Position numbers and translations under genes: made by a program
Notes under the pieces: model-generated
The model's database searches: none
Seen by the model: the letters and a program-made list of their open reading frames with translations, nothing else
What the model was told of the DNA's origin: nothing
Part shown: one piece after another, positions 1-7,200 of the stretch
How positions within the stretch are numbered: the first letter of the stretch is position 1
Layout of the letters: each line of letters opens with the position of its first letter
From: Bacteroidales bacterium
GTDB taxonomy: Bacteria; Bacteroidota; Bacteroidia; Bacteroidales; UBA932
Length of the DNA: 7,454 nucleotides
Direction of reading: 5' to 3'
Assembly: GCA_024402115.1 (NCBI GenBank)
Contig: JAKSJQ010000068.1
Coordinates: forward strand, 1-7,454

Positions 1-8
1 TTTCAAGT

Positions 9-260
9 ATGGATACTTCAAATATTGAAACGATGAAAGATATGTTTTATGGAAGTATGAAGAATGGAGGACAGATAATTGTGGGACGATCTTTTGTAAT
101 AAACGACTACTCACAGAACATGTTCATGGAAACTGGGGCCATAGACATTAAAGGGACAATAAACAGAAAGAACAAGAATCGTATTATCTCCAAAATACGT
201 GCAGATCAAACAAAGGTCATACCCGTTTCCGGTCAGGAGGACTATCCTGACGTATGGTGA
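9..260 (+). CDS. Hypothetical protein, AT-rich, possibly 5'-partial
   Basis: An 83-residue reading frame counted from the first ATG. The frame stays open to the left edge (two more sense codons), so the true start may lie outside the window and this may be only a C-terminus. The protein is polar and mixed-charge, with a basic stretch (RKNKNR near residues 53-58) and the ending QEDYPDVW. It has no signal peptide, no membrane segment and no motif I recognise. By eye it is about 38% GC, far below the rhs-like DNA that follows. Its TGA stop (258-260) overlaps the ATG of the next frame at 254. Because it directly precedes an rhs remnant, it could be a leftover Rhs tip domain or an immunity-type gene, but that is inference from position and composition only. 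It could also be non-coding or decayed. Confidence 0.4.
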   Translation: MDTSNIETMKDMFYGSMKNGGQIIVGRSFVINDYSQNMFMETGAIDIKGTINRKNKNRIISKIRADQTKVIPVSGQEDYPDVW

Positions 261-580
261 GTTTTAATACATATGAACACACCGGCTACAGGCTGGGATC
301 GATGCCGGAAACGGTAACATACGATGCCTGCGGAAGGCCTACAGGGGCGTCGTCGGGCAGGGTACGGAGCACCCGGTACAACGAGATAGGCCTACAGCAG
401 GAGATGACGCTGTCGGACGGTTCGACGGTGAATGTCGTTTATGCAGCTGACGGACGGAAGCTCAGGGAGAGGGTGATCTCGTCGGGAACCACCGTGATAC
501 GCAACTACTCCGGGAACTGCATCTTCGAGGGAAGCGTGCTTAAATTAGGGATTCAGGAGGCACGCATTTCTCTTTTCTGA
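254..580 (+). pseudogene. Rhs/YD-repeat protein fragment (truncated at both ends)
   Basis: This 108-codon frame encodes a piece of a Bacteroidota Rhs-family protein. From about residue 22 it has YD-repeat-like phrases: TYDACGRPTG, RYNEIGLQQEMTLSDG, VVYAADGRKLRERV and RNYSGNCIFEGSVLK. In intact relatives such phrases lie in the last repeats before the hyperconserved core and variable C-terminal tip. Here the similarity stops after about residue 97 (near base 543) and is replaced by a short unrelated tail, GIQEARISLF, then a stop. On the 5' side an in-frame stop at 248-250 blocks any extension. A complete Rhs protein is well over 1000 residues, so this is a small remnant. The stretch is about 62% GC by eye, with AT-rich DNA on both sides, as expected for a displaced rhs core piece. 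It could be expressed as a small peptide, but nothing suggests a function of its own. Confidence 0.75.
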
Positions 581-611
581 TTCTCGGAGTTCATTTTTAC
601 ACATAATTTTA

Positions 612-619
612 TAAATTTG
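612..619 (+). promoter_or_regulatory. Bacteroides-type -7 promoter element for the channel-aquaporin operon
   Basis: TAAATTTG matches the Bacteroides -7 consensus TAnnTTTG at every defined position. It lies in an AT-rich gap, 30 bases before the ATG at 650, which would place transcription start near 626 and give a leader of about 24 bases. The -33 element is weak: around 588-592 there is only AGTTC where TTTG or TTG is expected. No Shine-Dalgarno sequence precedes the ATG, which is normal in this phylum. It probably drives the 650-4182 unit. Confidence 0.6.
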
Positions 620-649
620 TAGGACGTGTAGCCACCAAACTACAGACAG

Positions 650-3469
650 ATGAAGAAAAGAAAAGTCCTGTTCATAGTAATTGCTGTCCTGCTGACCGCA
701 ATACCCGCATTTGCTGTATTCAACGAGAAAGATCTCGCACATACACTTTCCGTCCTCCGCTACGAGCTCTTCCAGCAGAACCAGAAGGTAGAGAGTTCCA
801 AGGAGATGCTCCTTCAGATGAACGAAGAGCAGCACCAGCAGATGATCGACATGGTCAAGAAGTGCAATGAGCTCTCCCTCATTCTCTTTTCACAGAACGC
901 CGAATTCACCTTCGACCTCACCTACGCACTCAGAGAGGTCAGGGACAAGTATGAGGACTTCAGCTCACGCAGAAAGCCTTATGACGATTTCGTGGACAAT
1001 CTCAACATCGAGATAGACCGATACCAGAGGCTCATCGAGTCGCTCAGGCGTCTTCCCCCAGCTCTCGACGAGATAGAAGATGTCCCTGACAGCCTTTCTA
1101 CCGGCAAGGACAGCCTCTTCGCAAGTATCGACAGCCTCATAATCAAGCTCGAGTATGGTTCCGTTCACGAGCATTTCATAGCCCTCGGAGCCCATGAGCA
1201 TCACCACGAGCCGTTCATGCTCGACGAGCAGAGCTGCATAGACCGAGACAGTTGTATCCACTACGCCAGGAACCTCCTGTTCATTTACACCCTTGCAAGG
1301 GACCAGATCGTAGAGGACAACCAGCATTATGCTGACATGAACGACAGGCTCAAGGATTCTTACGATTATGCTCAGAAACGCTACCGAACCATCCAGAACA
1401 GCATTTTCCGTCAGGGTCAGGACAGCTATTTCTATGTGCTGAAAAATTTCCGCGCATACGTACGTGACGCCTTCGCCGACACTAAACAGAAATATTCCAG
1501 GGCATACGACTTCTACGACGATGGATGCAAAGTAGAGGAACCGTCCGTAATGGAGGCCGTTGCAGGCGCACTTACAGACCATAACGAAGAAGAGCACGAA
1601 CACGAGCACGAACTGGAGCTGGAGCATGAACTGGAACATGAGCTGGATATTGATGCGGATCATGAACACGAACATGAGCACGTACATAGGCACATGAACC
1701 AGAGCGAATGGAGAGGTCCAGTCGTGAGCGCATTCATCGTGATCGTGGTATTCCTCATCATACTCGCATCGACCCTCAGCGCAGTCATCGTACTCATGCT
1801 GAACCGCTTCGTGAAGCGCTTCCGCACCGAGGAATTCAGACAGCAGCGACCTTGTATCCTGCTTCTCGCAGGAATGGTGGTGTTCGCTATAACCATCATG
1901 GTCGCAAACCAGATCATCCACCAGAACTTCATAGTGATGGCGTGCAAGCTGCTGCTTGTATTCGTGTGGCTCGTCAGCGCCATCCTCGTATCGATTCTGA
2001 TCCGTGTATCCGCAAAGCACAGCAACAGAACGCTGATGGCATACGCACCGATGATCCTGACCGGACTGATCGTTATTACTTTCCGTATCATCTTCATCCC
2101 GAACCTCCTGGTGAACCTGATCTTCCCTCCTCTGATGCTTCTTATCACGCTATGGCAGTTCCACCTCTGTCATAAAGGAAGAAAGAGAATCCAGAAGGTC
2201 GACAGAATATACACATGGCTTTCGCTCCTCGTAATGGTGATGACAACCATCATAAGCTGGAAAGGATATGTCCTCCTCGCCGTCCAGGCTTTCATCTGGT
2301 GGCTCTTCCAGCTGTCTGCGATTCTAACCATCACTGCATTCTATGAGCTCCTGAGCATGTTCGAGAAGAAGTTCATCGCAGATTGGATCAAAGAATACCG
2401 CAAGGACCACGTGATCGTCCATGAGAACGTCAAAGGTGCGTTCATCGAGGTGACATGGCTCTTCGACCTCATAAAGGACGCTGCCGTTCCGATCTGCGCC
2501 GTCCTTTCCATCCCGTTCAGCATCTGGCTTGCGGCAGACGTATTCGACCTCACGGAGTCGGTGAAGATCATATTCTTCAGGCCGTTCTTCAACATCACAG
2601 GAGAAGATGGCAACGCGATACTCCATATCTCCCTCTTCGGACTCCTCCTCGGCGCCGAGCTTTTCTTCGCATTCCGCTATGTCGAATACATCATCAAGGC
2701 TCTCTACCGCACGATCAAGTATGAGAACGCAATGAAGCGAAGCGGCGTCAACCATGTCCATACGAACGAAATCAATCTTACCCTTGCGAACAACCTCATC
2801 TCAATCATGATCTGGGGTATCTTCATCATCACGTTGATCGTCCTGTTCAGGATTCCGATGGGAGCGATCAGCATCGTTGCAGCAGGTCTCGCTACCGGTA
2901 TCGGTCTCGCGTTGAAGGACGTCCTGAACAACTTCATCTACGGTATACAGCTCATGTCCGGACGACTCAGGGTCGGTGACTACATCGATTGCGACGGCAT
3001 ACGAGGAAAGGTAGAAAGCATTTCATACCAGAGCACCCAGATCCACACCCTCGACGGCAGTATCATGGCAATTACCAACACTGCCCTCTTCAACAAGAAC
3101 TTCAAGAACCTCACGAAGAACAACTCTTACGAGCTTGTGAAGATCCCTGTGGGAGTGCATTATGGAGTCAATGTAGCACACGTGAGAGACCTCCTTACCG
3201 AGGCTCTGAAGCAGATACAGAACGACGACATGTACGGAAGGCCTATAGTCGACCCTAGCCGAGGCATAACAATTGCATTCAACGACTTCGGCGACAGCAG
3301 CGTAGACCTCATCGTGAAGCAGTACGTGCTCGTGGAGAACGAGGCCAAGTATATCGCTGATGCCAAGGAAATAATATACAACACCCTCAATGCAAACAAC
3401 ATAGAGATACCTTACCCACAGAGGGACATCTACATCCATCAGGCACAGAATCATTCACAGGAACAATAA
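650..3469 (+). CDS. MscS-family mechanosensitive ion channel, large MscK-like form with His-rich periplasmic segment
   Basis: This 939-residue inner-membrane channel is expected to open when membrane tension rises in hypo-osmotic shock and let solutes out. Residues 1-22 are a clear signal peptide (MKKRK, hydrophobic core, AFA cleavage site), which fixes the start at 650. Residues 23 to about 357 form a charged, helical, probably coiled-coil periplasmic domain. It contains a small His cluster (H173, H175, H182, H184-186) with Cys196 and Cys202, then a His/Glu array at 311-348. About ten hydrophobic spans follow between 358 and 765. The MscS signature is the last span, rich in small residues (AAGLATGIGLALKDVLNNF, about 744-762). 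After it comes the beta domain (GRLRVGDYIDCDGIRGKVESI, 771-791) and a C-terminal alpha/beta domain. The usual IPN motif of the beta domain reads ITN here. Size and layout resemble MscK (KefA) rather than the roughly 290-residue MscS. It starts a two-gene unit with the aquaporin. Family assignment is firm; the gating stimulus and ion dependence are inferred. Confidence 0.93.
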   Translation: MKKRKVLFIVIAVLLTAIPAFAVFNEKDLAHTLSVLRYELFQQNQKVESSKEMLLQMNEEQHQQMIDMVKKCNELSLILFSQNAEFTFDLTYALREVRDKYEDFSSRRKPYDDFVDNLNIEIDRYQRLIESLRRLPPALDEIEDVPDSLSTGKDSLFASIDSLIIKLEYGSVHEHFIALGAHEHHHEPFMLDEQSCIDRDSCIHYARNLLFIYTLARDQIVEDNQHYADMNDRLKDSYDYAQKRYRTIQNSIFRQGQDSYFYVLKNFRAYVRDAFADTKQKYSRAYDFYDDGCKVEEPSVMEAVAGALTDHNEEEHEHEHELELEHELEHELDIDADHEHEHEHVHRHMNQSEWRGPVVSAFIVIVVFLIILASTLSAVIVLMLNRFVKRFRTEEFRQQRPCILLLAGMVVFAITIMVANQIIHQNFIVMACKLLLVFVWLVSAILVSILIRVSAKHSNRTLMAYAPMILTGLIVITFRIIFIPNLLVNLIFPPLMLLITLWQFHLCHKGRKRIQKVDRIYTWLSLLVMVMTTIISWKGYVLLAVQAFIWWLFQLSAILTITAFYELLSMFEKKFIADWIKEYRKDHVIVHENVKGAFIEVTWLFDLIKDAAVPICAVLSIPFSIWLAADVFDLTESVKIIFFRPFFNITGEDGNAILHISLFGLLLGAELFFAFRYVEYIIKALYRTIKYENAMKRSGVNHVHTNEINLTLANNLISIMIWGIFIITLIVLFRIPMGAISIVAAGLATGIGLALKDVLNNFIYGIQLMSGRLRVGDYIDCDGIRGKVESISYQSTQIHTLDGSIMAITNTALFNKNFKNLTKNNSYELVKIPVGVHYGVNVAHVRDLLTEALKQIQNDDMYGRPIVDPSRGITIAFNDFGDSSVDLIVKQYVLVENEAKYIADAKEIIYNTLNANNIEIPYPQRDIYIHQAQNHSQEQ
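1592..1693 (+). repeat. In-gene low-complexity repeat encoding a His/Glu array
   Basis: A degenerate hexanucleotide pattern (GAR CAY, alternating with GAR CTG) encodes runs of HE and LE dipeptides within the channel gene. It covers residues 315-348, including H316, H318, H320, H326, H330, H338, H340, H342, H344, H346 and H348, with an LDIDAD break in the middle. The array lies just N-terminal to the first membrane span at about residue 358, so it should face the periplasm close to the membrane surface. Such a repeat could change copy number by slippage while keeping frame. Confidence 0.7.
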
Positions 3470-3492
3470 CAACCCATTTAATTATAAGCATT

Positions 3493-4182
3493 ATGAAAAA
3501 GTACATTGCAGAGTGCATCGGAACAGCGGTTCTGACACTTCTTGGCTGCGGAACAGCAGTCTTCGTAGGTTGCGGTGAGCCAGCAGGCGTATTCGCAACA
3601 GCTGCGGCATTTGGTCTTTCAGTAATCGCCATGGCTTACACCATCGGCGCAATCTCAGGCTGCCACATCAATCCTGCCATCACCCTCGGCGTTGCCCTCT
3701 CAGGCCGCATGAGCTGGAAGGATGCCTGTGGTTATTGGGCTGGTCAGTTCCTCGGTGGTATCATCGGTGCAGCTGTCCTCTTCGCGATCGTAAAGGTCAC
3801 CGGTGCTGCCGGTGCAATGGGCAACCCTGCAGGTCTCGGCACCAACGGTGTCGCTAACGCAGGCGGTGTCTGCGGTGCAATCCTCGTCGAGATCGTCGCT
3901 ACCTATCTCTTCGTTCTCGTAGTTCTCGGAACTACCGACGAGAAGAAAGGTGCAGGCAACCTCGCAGGCCTCGCTATCGGTCTTACCCTCGTTCTCATCC
4001 ACCTCGTTTGCATCAACCTCACCGGTACTTCAGTGAACCCAGCTCGTAGCTTCGGTCCTGCTCTCTTCGTCGGTGGTGCTGCTCTCAAAGACGTTTGGGT
4101 ATTCATCCTCGCTCCTCTCGCAGGTGGTGCTCTCGCAGCATGCAGCTGGAAGTGCCTCGCATGTGAGTGCTGCAAGAATTAA
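3493..4182 (+). CDS. aqpZ: Aquaporin Z-type water channel
   Basis: A 229-residue MIP-family water channel of the inner membrane, about the length of E. coli AqpZ (231). Both pore NPA boxes are present: N60-P61-A62 within GCHINPAITLG, and N182-P183-A184 within GTSVNPARSFGP. By alignment to AqpZ (F43, H174, T183, R189) the selectivity filter is F40, H170, T179 and R185, the water-selective arrangement rather than the glycerol type. Six membrane helices are expected. The ATG at 3493 gives the standard N-terminus MKKYIAECIGT. The gene begins 23 bases after the channel stop codon, with no terminator between, so the two are probably co-transcribed. Codon use is strongly biased (leucine mostly CTC, glycine mostly GGT or GGC) compared with its neighbours, suggesting high expression and perhaps an additional promoter. 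Oddly, it has 12 cysteines, five of them in the last 13 residues (217, 221, 224, 226, 227). Confidence 0.96.
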   Translation: MKKYIAECIGTAVLTLLGCGTAVFVGCGEPAGVFATAAAFGLSVIAMAYTIGAISGCHINPAITLGVALSGRMSWKDACGYWAGQFLGGIIGAAVLFAIVKVTGAAGAMGNPAGLGTNGVANAGGVCGAILVEIVATYLFVLVVLGTTDEKKGAGNLAGLAIGLTLVLIHLVCINLTGTSVNPARSFGPALFVGGAALKDVWVFILAPLAGGALAACSWKCLACECCKN

Positions 4183-4201
4183 TTCTTGAACAGACCATAT
4201 A

Positions 4202-4239
4202 AAAAATCAGGTCGACCCGGAAAGGTCGACCTGATTTTT
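4202..4239 (+). terminator. Rho-independent terminator after aqpZ
   Basis: A perfect inverted repeat: a 16-base left arm (4202-4217), a 6-base loop CGGAAA, and a 16-base right arm (4224-4239) ending in TTTTT. The core of the stem is CAGGTCGACC paired with GGTCGACCTG, and A and T tracts flank it. It starts 20 bases after the aquaporin stop codon and separates the osmotic pair from the rhs gene. The A-tract on the left would let it work on the minus strand too, but no convergent gene is present. Confidence 0.92.
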
Positions 4240-4262
4240 GTTTCTTTTAACTGAAATCTTAT

Positions 4263-4270
4263 TAATTTCG
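4263..4270 (+). promoter_or_regulatory. Possible Bacteroides-type promoter for the rhs gene
   Basis: TAATTTCG matches TAnnTTTG at all defined positions but one. A TTTG at 4237-4240 lies 22 bases upstream, slightly more than the usual 19-21, and would serve as the -33 element, although it overlaps the right arm of the terminator. The local sequence (TTATTAATTTCGTAG) resembles the stretch upstream of the channel gene (TTATAAATTTGTAG). The expected leader is about 20 bases before the ATG at 4296. Confidence 0.4.
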
Positions 4271-4295
4271 TAGTTGTCGTTTTTCTTGTTTTGAT

Positions 4296-7200
4296 ATGGA
4301 CTCGTTAAATCTGTTACCTCAAGCAATTTCGCCTACCGCCTATCAGATAGGCCAGTACGGCAGGACACCCGTGAGCTATTTCCACGGACTTCCTCAGATA
4401 TCCGTCCCCCTCACAGAGGTGCGTGGCAGAGGATTCACACTTCCTGTGTCATTGAGCTACCACGGTGGCGGTATCAAGCCGGAGCAGCATCCCGGTTGGG
4501 TCGGACTCGGTTGGAGTCTCCACGCCGGCGGATGCATCACGAGGGTGATCCATGGAAAAAAGGACGAGTATTCTCGACTTGAGCACAATCACCTCTACAG
4601 AGAGAGCCCAACGGCAGACCCAGGCTACATATACCACATTTCAGACATCCAGTCCGGTCAGACGTGGACTGAATCCGAACTTTCCCAAAGGCTGAATCCA
4701 AATATTGATGAATACGAGCCTGACGAGTACATCGTCAGTGCCCCTGGAATATCTGCGACTTTCGTCATAGTCGGAGACAGGCAGATCAGGGTGAAATCAC
4801 GAGAAGAGTCATGCTTCACCCTCGAGGACATAGAGATCGGGAATGACCACGACAACGCGCAGCTTAACCTTTACCCGGGCCAGGGAGGAGACCGTCTCAA
4901 GGCACGCCGGTTCAAGTACATCAAGACAATAATACTGCGAGACAAGGATGGCAACAGGTACATCTTCGGCGGGACAGAGGAGTCTATAGAGTATTCTGTG
5001 GTTCAACACCCCAACTACGCTCCTGATTCAGCAGGAAATTCCATCAATACGGGTCAATGGAATGCCGTTGCCACTGCAAACACGTGGATGCTCACACGCA
5101 TTGAGCGCGCAGACGGAGAAGTATTCGAATTATCATATCAAAGGAATGGAGTTCCAATCGTGTTCAGCGACATGCACTTCGGGTTTTATTATGGGTTCTA
5201 TGACCAAGAAAGAGGATGGCCGCCAAGATATATCGGCTCATTTGATCAAGTATACAATTCGTACAATAACATCCCAGGAGCACTGAAACCCAACTACAAA
5301 TTCCATTTCCTCCTTCCATGCTACCTGTCGGGCATACGATGTCTTCTTTCAGGAGATTCACTGGACTTCGAAAATGAAGACAGTAACGAGCTCGGATACG
5401 ACTACTCAGAACAGGAGTTCTGCCTTCACGTGGCCGACCTGCATGACGGGCAGGTAGAATCCTACTTCCCATACAGCCAGTTCAGGCTCAATGACCACTA
5501 TGCCAAGCTGGTAAGGATTCACGGCAAGATGAGAGACATACGTTTTGACTATACTGACTGTCCAGAAACAAGGCTCAAGCTCACTGGAATAAGAATACTC
5601 CAGAATAATGAAGAGGAAGCACAAGGCCAGGTCGACAGCTGCTGGGAGTTCGCCTATGACAGCACCCCTCTCCCTAGGTATAACTCAAAGATGACCGACC
5701 ACTGGGGATATTACAACGGTCACTGTTACAAGACGGCGGGAGGAAGCCTCGAATCGGGCTTTGACAATCAGAGAACGCCCTCGGAAGATTTCATGAAAGC
5801 GGAGACTCTGATATCCGTCCGATATCCTTCAGGCGGATGGACAGAATATGACTGGGAAGCACATCGCTACGGAATGATGGTGTGTCCGCCGGACTTCATT
5901 CCCGAGAATGCGGACTCCCTTGTCGCAGGAGGTCTGCGCATACGCTCCATCACCGATCACGCCTCTGGCAATCACTCTTCTGCCAGGTCATTCACCTACT
6001 TGGAGGAAGGCATCTCCACAGGAGTATTGAGTGCATATCCCTCATGCGTTGCAACAGGATACCACAACATCAATAACGGATATCTGGAAAGCACGGGCTT
6101 CTTTGGCATGTACAGCGAGACCCCAATCCTCCCACTCTCCGAGACCGACGGAAGCCACGTGAGCTATACTGTCGTACGAGAGACATTCGAGGACGGAGGT
6201 TACGCCGAATACCGATTCTCGAACAACGACCAGGTAGAGTATCGGGACAGGATGCCTTATCTCGAACTGGGAAGGATTGAAGGCTGTCCACTGTTTGCCG
6301 AGATCACTTCAAGGTCTCTCTGCAGAGGACTTCTTTTAAGAAAAAGCCTGTACGACTCAGACGGGAATGCCATTCACGCAGAGGAGATGACATACGAATC
6401 AATTGACGGCATGACATATGCTTCCGCATCAAAGTTGTCTCACTGTTTCGGCCTTGCTGTTTTCTACGCATACAATCAGGTCCCTTGCGGATATCCGTCC
6501 CTCAGGTCGCGCGTGGTCACGGAGCGATGCGACGATGGCAGCCTCATCGTGGACAGCTACGAATACACATATAACCCTGACCGTCTCATGACCACAGAGG
6601 CACACCGGAGAAGCAGCCGCGGAGCGTCACCCGAAATGATGTCGGAGGAGACGAGATACTTCTATCCAGCAGACAGGCCGGGACCTGACCACGACGACAT
6701 GGTGTCGGAAGGATTTAGAGGGCTTGTCTTAGGTATCGCCAAGCTGCGCGACGGATTGGTCGTCGACGCGCAGGAGCGCGAATACGTGATAAGGCACATC
6801 CCTGCGCTCCCCTCTGAGAGGACTGTCGTCATCGTAGGACTCGCGATGCGGCCGGTATGGCTTGCGTGCAGGTCATACTCGGCAAGACTTGACAGTCCGG
6901 TTACAATAGACAGATACGCCGACTCCCCGATGTCATGCATGCAGTCCACGCCGGACATCGAGGTGAAGGGATTCGACGGGCACGCATCGCCGCTCTTCGC
7001 CGGGATGAAGGACGGCAGCGCCACGGAGATGGTCTGGAGCCTGCGTCACGGGGAGCCGTGCATGTCCATACGCACGGCCGACCGGGTCATACCACCAGGC
7101 GTCTCCTCCACAAGACACCAGATTCTCGTCAACTATCAGGATATCGTCTCCAAGGACTTCGTAACGGACGCACCGTCGACTTTCCGATGCGACATGACAC

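Noticed and set aside
581..649. Riboswitch or small RNA upstream of the channel gene
   Set aside because: The gap is only 69 bases and is accounted for by the promoter match and a leader of about 24 bases; no stable hairpin is evident.
965..2020. A 351-codon open frame on the minus strand
   Set aside because: It lies wholly inside the channel gene. Its composition (many Val, Glu, Tyr, His) follows from reading the reverse complement of that gene, and no domain is recognisable. The plus-strand frame has a signal peptide and the MscS domain.
1708..2175. A 155-codon plus-strand frame inside the channel gene
   Set aside because: Arg/His/Pro-rich out-of-frame reading across the membrane-span coding region; no start context and no family match.
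4202..4239. The perfect palindrome as an operator or recombination site
   Set aside because: Its position just after aqpZ, the short loop and the T-tract fit an intrinsic terminator fully, and no recombinase gene is in view.
4398..6498. The 11-mer GATATCCGTCC occurs three times (near 4398, 5811 and 6489)
   Set aside because: All copies are inside the rhs coding frame, in two different reading frames, with irregular spacing and no conserved flanks, so chance is the simplest explanation.
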